Positions 20,101 to 27,701 are shown, numbered from the stretch's first letter. The stretch is DNA of 64,000 nucleotides from Paenibacillus naphthalenovorans (GCF_900099895.1 NZ_FNDY01000014.1:1-64000); one strand, 5' to 3'. Program-made: numbers and translations. The notes: generated by a model not told the origin, from the letters alone.

Positions 20101-20596
20101 GCCTGATATAGCCCTCATCAGGAATAATCCCCGGCCTTTGTGTAATACCCCCAGAGGCTGCATCGTCCGGATCAAATTGATAAATGCTTGTGTTTGCTCC
20201 CTTGTGTTCCCACCGTTTTCCATCAGGTAAACGATAAATTTGATGACCGGGATTTGTATCTGCCCTACCATAAACCGTTAGCCCATTTCCATTTACATGA
20301 ATTGTAACGGTATTGCCACTTATGGATCGTGTTGCGGTTTGTCCTGGGCCTACTGTGACCGTTACCTCTTTTACTGTGCCATCAATATAAGGAGAAAGAT
20401 CAATGTTTTTTGACCACGAGCTGTTGGCAGAATAATGTTCACCGGTGACTGGTTGATCGCTTAACGTGCCTGATTGGAAATCGATATACATTGTTTTGGA
20501 TTTGGCTGCATATGCAACTTGATATTCAATGAAAGGCAGTATGAATTGTGCCAGAAAGACAGCTAACATTACCAACGAAAAGCGCTTTTTATTCAT
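14174..20596 (-). CDS. Giant secreted multidomain protein (CARDB, PKD, LamG-like, Fn3-like)
   Basis: The 2140-residue protein begins with a Sec signal peptide (MNKKRFSLVMLAVFLAQF..., cleavage near AYA at about 30). In order I see a unique N domain (32-345), a CARDB-like domain (about 350-455), a beta domain with SGNGG and TIGPKTFEIG (470-590), PKD-like repeats (590-900, e.g. PDGDPITFYWDFED), a beta-rich 900-1350 module, a LamG/DUF1080-like domain (about 1370-1530), more PKD units, and three Fn3/Ig-like units sharing the GTQANPT phrase (about 1700-1960). There is no LPxTG or SLH motif. Adhesin or pilus-associated surface protein is an inference from domains and from its place at the end of a Tad locus. 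The start follows AAAGGGGC; it lies 12 bp after an SLH gene. Confidence 0.85.
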   Translation of the reverse strand: MNKKRFSLVMLAVFLAQFILPFIEYQVAYAAKSKTMYIDFQSGTLSDQPVTGEHYSANSSWSKNIDLSPYIDGTVKEVTVTVGPGQTATRSISGNTVTIHVNGNGLTVYGRADTNPGHQIYRLPDGKRWEHKGANTSIYQFDPDDAASGGITQRPGIIPDEGYIRPASSSTASSTPTTYNGTNKEGNDLRYLYGSPPKDMVDIAPNWNMNGAAVTRSYNVPPPSVFYKTQPTNINPEPKDPVPLVDPNSIRLTGASEKHIGIEPYSWGYINGSNQIAVRRVLNTVCTFESKDPNPVGDPDDCIIESKNTGYGQLNNYVMEVNTDWQAKTYIYSMGKVEITYEIPATPDLAAQEIKVDNACIPVGSTQTIRYSYKNIGVSTSTAFTVQLKVDGVVVKTENASGGANNGVLLGGTYSYTFSTAAPKIFSLVVDSGNTVGDTNRSNNTTNETFTPQATCETTPPPTQEPGTLTGELTIQKGFLPWKENNVFTVETRPQGCELSKFKWHMSGNGGELTMPPPGAADHGWYPNTSGNTNSWVFAFDHATKQYPANMKSGTVTVTFIALDSCGVERTIGPKTFEIGPPPPNNPPQLRVTFVDTAGEPISTAIVGDTVGLKVTELKDPDGDPITFYWDFEDPMNTTEWVRGLPGKHSWSKPYTRQSYSGMTADVLGMQVVCAYAADGVSSTNACANLDVVPPNPIPKIKGQQVIKVGRPLTIPWDSSESYSPVKGRMIDHTKDEWINAKQSYSVVGTEKIQLHVYDNTGLKSLEPDTWDLTVIPDQPPVIDFQYSATVSRVGTAKFRNASYSPDGDTIVQYRVTYGYDANNNGNCTPTSTLISSNNEVFDFKPDKVGKYCFRVYAKEDYGKDAYKDYVVESINDSPEVSFTVSGETTEPEPAIWNGIPNGDFLTDSWINTTLDKNVIPKFAWRISPAGTLSTGVRTDNISSISPGQYKMPSLALPDAPGTLAGGYGSLPGITFFSTPDYYLGNNMFLVGGYQSWYERQRLYITGFHLPQPIQLIEFPFDSRYTVHVKEDVGEVIVLHSNQFAVQGSPYDITTQWKRYKIASLRGGNISIDASGSYRMQNSSGWFGPTNKSGVFPTYSDGSSPFDLQVLMKFNYDYKSLDLTNRIIKSYTFDNLTTPYKVETYTDVPSETGDFGGPKVHPGTMGSVSFRAPSGNIYFTAQYYMYKFDGDTGKITRIGQAGSWSERATISGVNEDETLVRYNLTYDSSVSGGQQYRYLDVATGQSHWATIPAGFNTNFDLDTDLGFDGDINGRSLEYSRVKETRTGNFLFDTSCNTYAYNQLTVISENLYIMCGQVYSFTPSSSQTQNTNEHFSFGQIMKPSMSPLFDATIQWEQKANATYLDYIPYGMSFRIQDSKNMYRLESMKDRLRLVKIVNGRKTTISEIARSSFNNAWYNYQIKMNGNRFRIYENGTLVIDKTDSTFSSGTFGPYSLQEYSEFKGIRYAIYPPQTSKYLNGYALVDKEVKYEHTFSDPENDPRYDNGTQWKYAHVDTTIFLDTGDGKSGLSSRHGQTVTTPILNFDKVGVYKIEYRAPDDPHPNHRLADGSQAFQDYSKYSDWYTQQLIVHRAPISKFTLSLAADNTVAWTDHSFDPDRCYAKGNCQAPYADNSGIYAKKFYYVTPSGNTVASKLVRPTESGVYTVYMAVQDEYGAWSDWYEQTITVTVIPPPNVPPTVTLTFPTGTQANPTPVSLQPTIRWNQADANPGTIFTVFNLMIKDEAGFCVECLNHQVMDTTAASWAWTMENRLLMGQKYSAQVQVSDGEAWSGWSNIGWMTTNRPPEAYMSYPYGTQANPTIANTLRPTLAWSQTDPDPGTLFTHFQIQITNEANTAMVLDSGKIVQNTASTSASWTVTSDLPAGQKLRVRVMVWDQYGAASDWSPQAWLYINRAPSGTLTIASPIYEHDTPAFTVISSDPDGDALSITVESSFNGGEFSTIRQWHNVPSGQQSVFTYGPIPEGNYVFRLTIHDGWGGMFQQTYSFVVLPLDITGWVNHTPEWESYRQAWNAKYPQRQRGERDFWAGEAFELAAQVTDTGVSATKPDDVDATLIETGETVPLTGSNDIRFTGQLLNTDHVRMLQNGEEYTFRFKVRWTNGLEQTTDVPVRIIGSMYDVIVNQIRH

Positions 20597-20608
20597 CGAA
20601 AAGCCCCT

Positions 20609-21691
20609 TTATTCTTTGATAAATAATGGAAAACGCTTTTGTCCCAAATAATAAGCACTATTTCTTAATGCTTCACGTTGATACGCGGCCCCTTCGGTAC
20701 TATCTTTGGTGAGAGCAAAAATCACGTAACCTTCTCTCGATCCTACTAAATTTGAACCAATGACCGAAACGCGGCGGCTGCTATCTGAAGTCACAGAAAA
20801 CCACCCTACCATTTTAAAATTATCTTTGACACGCAAGTTATAATCTCTTTCCGATTCTGTAGTAAATTCAATCTTGTATGCAAAGTAGTAACTGTTATCC
20901 AGATTGTCTTGTCGTTCACTATTGGCCAGAAGATCCCAATAAGGAGACTCCTTATCCGAAGAATCAAAGAAAATAATCTCCTTAATCTTCATCTTGATAT
21001 CTTTATTCAAATCATGCTCAATCGGGAGAGTAACCGCTTGTCTTAGCCCGTATGCCGTTTCAAAGTTTGTGCCGCGTAAAGCGATTTCGGCGTTACCCAA
21101 GGCTATTTTATCTACGGGAAGGGTATCCCCTTTGTTTAATTTAAGTATGCGCTCGATGATGGTTACGGATTGCGCTCTTGTCGTTGGCTTATCCGGTCCT
21201 AGTTCCCCTCTGGACAATCCTTGAATCAAACCCGTCTTCGTGGCATTGAACATCACGGAATCGTTGTCCATCAAGACCCCTTCCTGCTGCATATCCTCCC
21301 GTGTTGCACGCAAGGATATAAGCGACATTTCAAGCCTGGATATTGGAGTGTTTAGATCCCCGCTCGTAAAGTCTTCCGTATGATAGATATTTTTTTCTTT
21401 AGCGGCTGTGACATAAGGTGTGTACCAATCTTCCCCATCCTTTGCTTCAGGAAGACTAAGCTTCACGGCTGAAACGACTAATTTAATAAACTCGGCGCGG
21501 CTTACATTTTGCTCAGGTTTAAAGCTGCCGTCCTCATATCCGTCAACGTAACCGTTTTTGACTGCCGCGTTAATAGCTGCTTCGGCCCAATGATCTTTTG
21601 TATCATTAAAGGCCACGTTCGCAGACGCGTATTGATTGCAGCCGGTCATGAGTAATGACATCATTGTGGTAATAAGAACAACTTTTTTCAT
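20609..21691 (-). CDS. SLH-domain lipoprotein (distal copy)
   Basis: The 360-residue protein starts MKKVVLITTMMSLLMTGC, a lipoprotein signal with lipobox LMTGC, so it should be lipid-anchored. Two or three S-layer-homology units follow (FNDTKDHWAEAAINAAVKNGYVDGYEDGSFKPEQNVSRAEF is clear; a second contains DFTSGDLNTPISRLEM and a third LGPDKPTTRAQ). These usually bind pyruvylated cell-wall polymer. The C-terminal 170 residues are unique and shared with the proximal paralogue. Start set by TAGGAG 8 nt upstream. The gene is translationally close to the giant protein gene (12 bp), suggesting the two act as a pair. Confidence 0.85.
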   Translation of the reverse strand: MKKVVLITTMMSLLMTGCNQYASANVAFNDTKDHWAEAAINAAVKNGYVDGYEDGSFKPEQNVSRAEFIKLVVSAVKLSLPEAKDGEDWYTPYVTAAKEKNIYHTEDFTSGDLNTPISRLEMSLISLRATREDMQQEGVLMDNDSVMFNATKTGLIQGLSRGELGPDKPTTRAQSVTIIERILKLNKGDTLPVDKIALGNAEIALRGTNFETAYGLRQAVTLPIEHDLNKDIKMKIKEIIFFDSSDKESPYWDLLANSERQDNLDNSYYFAYKIEFTTESERDYNLRVKDNFKMVGWFSVTSDSSRRVSVIGSNLVGSREGYVIFALTKDSTEGAAYQREALRNSAYYLGQKRFPLFIKE

Positions 21692-21827
21692 GCAATTCAC
21701 TCCTAATGGATGTTATTTAACTCGAAATCTAAAAGCAGCCATGTAAACTGTATAACAGCGGTCGATTCGCTTGCCGCATGGCAACGCATACCATAGGAAA
21801 AAATCGTCAAAGACCAGCTTCCCAAGC

Positions 21828-21882
21828 TAGTTCAACTTAGGCTCCGCAAAGCGCGTTACGCGCTGCCGGAGTAGTTGAACTA
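21828..21882. repeat. Palindromic hairpin at the duplication breakpoint
   Basis: TAGTTCAACT (21828-21837) and AGTTGAACTA (21873-21882) are perfect inverted repeats. Inside them CTCCG/CGGAG and AGCGCG/CGCGCT form a further stem around TTA. There is no T-run on either side, so it is not a standard terminator. It lies between the truncated end of the pseudogene copy and the distal SLH gene. Confidence 0.75.
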
Positions 21883-21890
21883 ATGATGTC

Positions 21891-23731
21891 TTACAGGAAA
21901 ACCCTTAACATCATTGTATCCACAACTATGGCTTGTCCAATTTCTTCCCCGGAGGCGTTGGTAAAACTGACTCGCAGCTCGGGAGGATTATTCGGGGGTG
22001 GAGAGCCTATTTCAAAATCTTTCGGGCCTATGACGCTCTCCGTACCGCAGCTGTCCAGTGCCGTGAAAGTAACTGTCACCTTCCCGCTTTGGATGCTGCC
22101 CGGATATTGCTTGAGGGCATTATTGAATGTAAATAAATACCCGTTCGTGTTACCGCTTGTGTTTTTGTACCAGCCGTTGTCCGCTGCTCCGGCTGGAGGC
22201 ATCGTTATAGATCCGCCATTACCCGACATGGTCCACTTGAACTTATCCAGCGTACATCCTTTAGGCTCTACAACGACCGTAAAGGTATTATTCTCTTTCC
22301 AATCAATATACGGCTTCTGGATAGTTAAAGTGCCTGTCATGGTTCCCGGATCCTTCTCGGAATCGCACGTAGCTTGCGGAGTGATAGTTTCGTTTATGGT
22401 GTTATTAGAAACGATTCGTGTCACCTACGGTATTGCCCGAGTCCACGACCAATGAGAACGTTTTGGGAGCACTTGTGCTAAATTTATAAGATAAAGTCCC
22501 GCCTAACAACACGTTGTTATTTGCCCCGCCCGATGCATTTTCTGTTTTGACCACTACGCCGTCAACCTTCAGCTGCACGGTGAATGCAGTGGAGGTACTT
22601 ACGCCGACATTCTTGTACGAATACCGGATAGTTTGCGTGCTGCCAGTTTGTATGCAGGCGTTGTCGGCTTTGATTTCCAGCGCTGCCAGGTCTGGCGTAG
22701 CTGGAATTTCGTAAGTAATCTCAACCTTCCCCATGCTGTAAATGTAGGTCTTGACTTGCCAATCCGTATTGACTTCCATTACATAGTTATTGAGTTGGCC
22801 GTATCCTGTATTTTTGCTTTCAATTATACAATCTTTTGGATCGCCTACAGAATTAGGATCTTTCGAATCGAATGTACAAACGGTATTTAATATCCTTCGA
22901 ACCGCAATTTGATTTGATCCATTAATGTATCCCCAAGAGTATGGTTCGGTACCAATATGCTTTTCCGAAGCACCTGTTAATCGAATGCTGCTTGTATCTA
23001 CAAGTGGAACCGGGTCTTTGGGATCTGGATTATCATAAGTTGGCTGAGTTTTATAAAATACAGATGGTGGAGGGACATTGTAAGCCCGCGTCACCGCAGC
23101 TCCATTCATATTCCAGTTTGGTGCAATATCCACCATATCTTTAGGTGGACTACCATACAGATACCTTAGATCGTTACCTTCCTTATTCGTTCCATTATAT
23201 GTGGTAGGCGTCGAACTGGCCGTCGAGGATTGCCGGCCTGATATAGCCCTCATCAGGAATAATCCCCGGCCTTTGTGTAATACCCCCAGAGGCTGCATCG
23301 TCCGGATCAAATTGATAAATGCTTGTGTTTGCTCCCTTGTGTTCCCACCGTTTTCCATCAGGTAAACGATAAATTTGATGACCGGGATTTGTATCTGCCC
23401 TACCATAAACCGTTAGCCCATTTCCATTTACATGAATTGTAACGGTATTGCCACTTATGGATCGTGTTGCGGTTTGTCCTGGGCCTACTGTGACCGTTAC
23501 CTCTTTTACTGTGCCATCAATATAAGAAGAAAGATCAATGTTTTTTGACCACGAACTGTTGGCAGAATAATGTTCACCGGTGACTGGTTGATCGCTTAAC
23601 GTGCCTGATTGGAAATCGATATACATTGTTTTGGATTTGGCTGCATATGCAACTTGATATTCAATGAAAGGCAGTATGAATTGTGCCAGAAAGACAGCTA
23701 ACATTACCAACGAAAAGCGCTTTTTATTCAT
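21891..23731 (-). pseudogene. Truncated, twice-frameshifted copy of the giant CARDB/PKD gene
   Basis: This is a paralogue of the first roughly 600 codons of the 2140-residue gene. The 5' kilobase is almost identical to the intact gene. Comparison shows a 2-nt deletion at about 23229 (GAGGAGCTTGCC in the intact gene against GAGGATTGCC here), which stops translation after RPAILDGQ.... A +1 change at about 22406-22416 follows in the CARDB end (GDTNRF stop). The third segment ends abruptly after IGQAIVVDTM, and the remaining ~1500 codons are missing. Three open segments remain (23731-23195, 23406-22405, 22424-21891). As written it can make only a 178-residue secreted fragment. It follows its own SLH gene by 12 bp, mirroring the intact pair. 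Confidence 0.88.
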
Positions 23732-23743
23732 CGAAAAGCCCCT

Positions 23744-24844
23744 TTATTCTTTGATAAATAATGGAAAACGCTTTTGTCCCAAATAATAAGCACTATTTCT
23801 TAATGCTTCACGTTGATACGCGGCCCCTTCGGTCCCATTTTTGGTGAGAGCGAAAATCAAGTAACCTTCTTTCGATCCTACTTGGTTTGAACCAACGACT
23901 AAAGCACGACGGCTGCTATCTGACGTCACGGATGGCCACCCTACCATTTTAAAATTATCCGTAACGAGCAAGTGATAATCTCTAGTCGTTTCTGTAGTGA
24001 ATTCAACCTTGTATGCAAAGTAATAACTGTTATCCAGACTTTTTTGATCATACCGAACACCATTGGCCAGAAGATCCCAATAAGGCGAATCCTTATCCGA
24101 AGAATCAAAGAAAATAATTTCCTTAATCTTCATCTTGATATCTTTATTCAAATCATGCTCAATCGGGAGAGTAACCGCTTGTCTTAGCCCGTATGCCGTT
24201 TCAAAGTTTGTGCCGCGTAAAGCGATTTCGGCGTTACCCAAGGCAGTTTTATCTACCGGAAGGGCTTCCCCTTTGTTTAATTTAAGTATTCGTTCGATGA
24301 TGGTTACGGATTGAGCTCTTGTCGTTGGTTTATCCTGTCCCAGTTCTCCTTTGGACAATCCTTGAATCAAACCCGTCTTCGTGGCATTGAACATCACGGA
24401 ATCGTTGTCCATCAAGACCCCTTCTTTTTGCATATCCTCCCGTGTTGCACGCAAGGATATAAGCGACATTTCAAGCCTGGATATTGGAGTGTTTAGATCG
24501 CCGCTTGTAAAGTCTTCCGCTCGATGAATATTTTTTTCTTTTGCGGCCGTGACATAGGGCGTGTACCAATCTTCCCCATCCTTTGCTTGAGGAACAGTCA
24601 GCTTCATGGCTGTAACGACTAATTTAATAAATTCAGCGCGACTTACATTTTGATCAGGTTTAAAGCTTCCGTCCTCGTAGCCGTCGACGTAATCGCTTGT
24701 GACTGCCGCGTTAATAGCAGCTTCGGCCCAATGGCCTGCTACATCATTAAAACTCGCTTTAGCCGTTAGGATAAAAGCATTTGAAGTCCCCAATAAGGCA
24801 GCCGCAATGAGTGCGGCCGTGAATGTTGTTCTTAGTCTCTTCAT
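23744..24844 (-). CDS. SLH-domain secreted protein (proximal copy)
   Basis: The 366-residue paralogue of the distal SLH protein starts MKRLRTTFTAALIAAALLG and has an ordinary signal peptide (cleavage near AKA-SFND), without a lipobox cysteine. The SLH units and unique C-terminal half are nearly the same as the distal copy (RGTNFETAYGLRQAVTLPIEHD, YYLGQKRFPLFIKE ending). Start chosen by AAAGGGGAAA. Upstream lies a structured leader and then the Tad genes. Its partner gene downstream is broken, so whether this copy still has a job alone is unclear. Confidence 0.85.
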   Translation of the reverse strand: MKRLRTTFTAALIAAALLGTSNAFILTAKASFNDVAGHWAEAAINAAVTSDYVDGYEDGSFKPDQNVSRAEFIKLVVTAMKLTVPQAKDGEDWYTPYVTAAKEKNIHRAEDFTSGDLNTPISRLEMSLISLRATREDMQKEGVLMDNDSVMFNATKTGLIQGLSKGELGQDKPTTRAQSVTIIERILKLNKGEALPVDKTALGNAEIALRGTNFETAYGLRQAVTLPIEHDLNKDIKMKIKEIIFFDSSDKDSPYWDLLANGVRYDQKSLDNSYYFAYKVEFTTETTRDYHLLVTDNFKMVGWPSVTSDSSRRALVVGSNQVGSKEGYLIFALTKNGTEGAAYQREALRNSAYYLGQKRFPLFIKE

Positions 24845-24867
24845 TATTTTTCCCCTTTTCCTTGTAC

Positions 24868-24960
24868 AGGGCATGCTGTTGCTGCCCTTGATTTCCGGTT
24901 CCTCGGCGCCTCGTCAACCCCCGGGAATACAGGACTTTTCTCCCTCAAGCCGCCTCCGGC
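24868..24960 (-). promoter_or_regulatory. Structured 5' leader of the proximal SLH gene, possible cis-regulatory RNA
   Basis: In the minus-strand RNA, CUUGA (945-949 of 24 kb) can pair with UCAAG (24887-24891), closing two inner hairpins: GGGA/UCCC (24941-24944 with 24923-24926) and GGUU/AACC (24916-24919 with 24897-24900, around a GGCGCC loop). A separate strong hairpin AGGGCA/UGCCCU (24868-24873 with 24883-24888) sits just before the RBS and could mask it. The GC content is well above the flanking DNA. It does not match any riboswitch class I can recall. Confidence 0.45.
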
Positions 24961-25022
24961 CATAGGTATATTGTAGCTTGTAATCCGTTTTTTTACAGGT
25001 AATTATATCCAATTGATACGGA

Positions 25023-25568
25023 TTAGCGAAATCTTACACTGGCTACGCTGCTTAATACGACCGGTTCGCTGCGCGGCTGGCCCAGAAGGGATCGGTTCAC
25101 CTCTATGATGGCGACAATGGACGGGCCGTAGATGGTTACGTTCACGCTGCGTGTCGTTTGCCGGTCTGTAGAGCTGTGGACGGTGAGGGTCCGATTCAGC
25201 ACATAAGGATACGTTGGGTTGGTAACATATTCCAAATGGTGGACAATAGGGGCTTCCTTCAAATGGCTTCTGGACAAAGGAGTCAATTCCGGACCAAGCT
25301 TTAAATTGAGCCGCAAATACTTGTAAAAATCATCCGTTCCCCTTGCGCTGTCCCAGACCAAACGGCCTAGCGCGGCTTCCCTCTTGTCTATATTCAAGGA
25401 AGCCGCGTGGGTTGCCCGATCAAGCAGCGGTTTTGTTTTGGTCAGGCTGTGCGTTTGCATCATCCAGTTGAAGGCCGTAACCCAGAGGAAGGCGGCCGCT
25501 ATGATCCCAAAAAGAGCGAACAGCAGCAGGTGTGCACTGCCTTCCTCCCTTCTTAGCAGCTTTTTCAA
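25023..25568 (-). CDS. TadE/F-like pilus assembly protein
   Basis: The 181-residue protein begins LKKLLRREEGSAHLLLFALFGIIAAAFLWVTAFN, a prepilin-like N terminus: a basic stretch, then a Gly-Ser and a hydrophobic helix, as in TadE/TadF pseudopilins. The rest is an extracytoplasmic, mostly beta domain with no Cys. I start it at a TTG whose TTGA overlaps the stop of the preceding 58-residue gene, because the longer frame upstream merely re-reads that gene. Specific identity (TadE, TadF or other minor pseudopilin) is not certain. Last gene of the Tad set before the SLH genes. Confidence 0.62.
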   Translation of the reverse strand: MKKLLRREEGSAHLLLFALFGIIAAAFLWVTAFNWMMQTHSLTKTKPLLDRATHAASLNIDKREAALGRLVWDSARGTDDFYKYLRLNLKLGPELTPLSRSHLKEAPIVHHLEYVTNPTYPYVLNRTLTVHSSTDRQTTRSVNVTIYGPSIVAIIEVNRSLLGQPRSEPVVLSSVASVRFR

Positions 25569-25741
25569 GGGGCGGTCGCCGTTACGGCACCGCTCACCTG
25601 GTTGACTGTGGCGGTCGAGATGCTCGTGTGAAGATTCGTGCCTTTGGCACCGACGGCCGGCCCCACCTGCGTTCCCGCAATAAACATAGCGGCGCCCCCC
25701 AATAACACGGTAAGAAGACAAGCAATAACTAATTTACCCAT
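25565..25741 (-). CDS. 58-residue secreted or membrane-anchored peptide in the Tad locus
   Basis: This short gene encodes MGKLVIACLLTVLLGGAAMF followed by a Gly/Ala/Thr-rich tail of 38 residues ending TATAP. It has one hydrophobic segment at the N terminus and no charged residues there beyond one Lys. The RBS TAAGGAAGGGTGA is good, and the stop (TGA) overlaps the TTG start of the TadE/F-like gene. Position after tadC is where Flp pilin or a small pseudopilin gene often lies, but the sequence has no GxxxxE processing site, so it is not a standard Flp pilin. Confidence 0.6.
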   Translation of the reverse strand: MGKLVIACLLTVLLGGAAMFIAGTQVGPAVGAKGTNLHTSISTATVNQVSGAVTATAP

Positions 25742-25771
25742 TTAAAATCACCCTTCCTTATATAATAGTGG

Positions 25772-26698
25772 TTATCCCTGAAAACTCGTCATCAGCTGCT
25801 CGGAGATCGTGATGACCCACGGATACAAAAAAAGGAGTACAATCATGCCGAAAGGAATCATGATGTAAAAGCTGATCCAGACAGGCGCATTCTCGATTTT
25901 CCGGTTGATCTCGGCCGCCAGTGTCGTTTCGATGCCCGCCGTTTGCTCCTTAAGCACCTGGGCCACTTCCCTGGCATCGGCTTGACTGATCGCTTCCAGT
26001 GCATTAACCAGCGGAAATACCTCGGAAATGCCTACGGATTCCTTGAATCTCCAAATGGCGGCGCGCCGATCTCTGCCCCACATGACCGTCAGCTCCTGAA
26101 GGTGCGGGCTCAACAGCTTTAGCGGCCTTCCGGCGCGAATCAGCATGTCGCGAATATCCGCCTTGTCGCTCACACAGACCGACAGACGCTCGGCCAGCTT
26201 CGCGATTTCCATTAAATACTCGCCCCTCCTCCTGCTTGCCGAAGCAAGCACGAACAGCATCGGCATCCACCATCCGACCGCAATGCAGGCGCCCCCCTTC
26301 AGCAGCAGCCATATCCATGATCCGGTTGACTGGCCGTATATTATCCCTTCCGGATTCGTAAGCTGCGCTGCAAGGCCCAACGATAAGAGCGACAAAGCCA
26401 TTCCTGCGCGCAAAACCAGAAACCGGTTGTAGCTCCAATCGGACGGAAGACCTGCCAGACGAGCCTTCTCCGCAAAATCACGCGCTCGCGGATTCTCGAT
26501 CTCTTTTTCCATAGCGAGGACGTCCCGCTCTCTTCTCTTCACCCGCTCCAGCATAAGGGCTAACCGGTTCGCACGTCCCAGCCCCATCCTCAGGCGTCCG
26601 AGCAGCGTAAACCAAAGCAAGGCGCTGCCGCCCGTAAATAGACCTATAAATACAGCTTCATGAGATACGATCCATATGTTCCAAAACAAACCCAGCAT
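25772..26698 (-). CDS. tadC: TadC-like inner-membrane protein (type II secretion F family)
   Basis: The 308-residue protein has hydrophobic helices near the N terminus (about 7-30 and 100-150) and at the C terminus (VWISFYIMIPFGMIVLLFLYPW), flanking the cytoplasmic helical GspF/T2SSF domain. It is the second of two platform proteins of the Tad pilus motor. Start at MLGLFWNIW after GGAGGCGACGAC; the longer frame overlaps tadB. It follows tadB by 13 bp. Confidence 0.78.
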   Translation of the reverse strand: MLGLFWNIWIVSHEAVFIGLFTGGSALLWFTLLGRLRMGLGRANRLALMLERVKRRERDVLAMEKEIENPRARDFAEKARLAGLPSDWSYNRFLVLRAGMALSLLSLGLAAQLTNPEGIIYGQSTGSWIWLLLKGGACIAVGWWMPMLFVLASASRRRGEYLMEIAKLAERLSVCVSDKADIRDMLIRAGRPLKLLSPHLQELTVMWGRDRRAAIWRFKESVGISEVFPLVNALEAISQADAREVAQVLKEQTAGIETTLAAEINRKIENAPVWISFYIMIPFGMIVLLFLYPWVITISEQLMTSFQG

Positions 26699-26711
26699 GT
26701 CGTCGCCTCCG

Positions 26712-27701
26712 TTAAAAAGCCTTCCGTCCCGACCGGACCACAAGCAGCATAGATACGAACATGACGGCAAAAGAGACGATCAGCAGCATTTTACCGCCAG
26801 GATTAAGAAAATAGTGGCTGTAGTTCGCTGCGTCTGCATAAATGTTGAACCCCACCACGAAAAAGGCGAATCCGATCATAAATGAAGTCCCGAGCCGGTA
26901 CACGGTAATCATGGCCAGACGGTTTTCCTCATTGCGCTTGGCCGTTTGCATCCGGCTGACCAGATGATGCAGCGACTCCGTCATGTCCGTTCCGTAATGG
27001 GCCCCGATCAACAAAAGATCGGCCAGATCGTCCGCCCATTCACTTTGCACACGCCGTGCGAATTCATAAAGAGCCTCATCGACCGGCTTCATATGCAGCG
27101 CAAGTTCGAGCCGCCTCCACTCGCTTTTCACCTCATCGGGCATGGTACGCGAGGACTTGACGATGATGTCCGCAAGCGTAAGACTGGGCCGGTAGTGTCC
27201 GATCAGGTTCTGTACGAGCATGATCATGCGGAGCGCAATCCGGTGCCGCTTGTGCTGCACCCGAAACCGGACATAGAAATACGGCAGAGATCCGAACAGG
27301 ATGGCGACCGCCCCGCTCAGTGTCCAAACATGGTAGCCGGGTGCACTGATGACCCCATAGGCATATCGCTGCTGCAGCAGTCCCATAGCGGCATCCGACC
27401 CGAAAAAGCCGGTAAGTCCGATCAACAGCATGAAAGCCATAACGACCTCTACGCCGATTTTCATGTCCGCCACTTCCATTTCCTCAGCCAAATGCTTTAC
27501 CGGTTTCAGCTGAGTGATGGAAGCCCATGTGCCCCTTCGGGGACTGCTGCGTATGCCAAAGGAACGGAATCTTTTTCTTTGTCTCACCATGGAGTTGATT
27601 CCCTGAAATAGAAGAACAAGCAGGAGATACGAACCGGCGGCCCAGCCCCCCAGCAATAAGCCTTTCAGACTGCCGTGCATAAGCTCGGCGGATACGCTCA
27701 C
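26712..27701 (-). CDS. tadB: TadB-like inner-membrane protein (type II secretion F family)
   Basis: The 329-residue platform protein has N-terminal helices (about 8-30, 80-105, 125-150), a GspF domain (e.g. RRVQSEWADDLADLLLIGAHYGTDMTESLHHLVSRM), and C-terminal membrane helices (TSFMIGFAFFVVGFNIYADA and LLIVSFAVMFVSMLLVV). The start is a GTG whose GTGA overlaps the cpaF stop codon, with GGGAGTGTGGGG as RBS. Translational coupling to cpaF fits a motor/platform complex. Confidence 0.78.
   Translation of the reverse strand: MSVSAELMHGSLKGLLLGGWAAGSYLLLVLLFQGINSMVRQRKRFRSFGIRSSPRRGTWASITQLKPVKHLAEEMEVADMKIGVEVVMAFMLLIGLTGFFGSDAAMGLLQQRYAYGVISAPGYHVWTLSGAVAILFGSLPYFYVRFRVQHKRHRIALRMIMLVQNLIGHYRPSLTLADIIVKSSRTMPDEVKSEWRRLELALHMKPVDEALYEFARRVQSEWADDLADLLLIGAHYGTDMTESLHHLVSRMQTAKRNEENRLAMITVYRLGTSFMIGFAFFVVGFNIYADAANYSHYFLNPGGKMLLIVSFAVMFVSMLLVVRSGRKAF

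Noticed and set aside
25568-25721. A longer reading frame upstream of the TadE/F-like gene (51 extra residues rich in Arg, His and Cys)
   Set aside because: The extra part re-reads the 58-residue gene in another frame, has no RBS and lacks any membrane or signal feature; the coupled TTG start explains the gene better.
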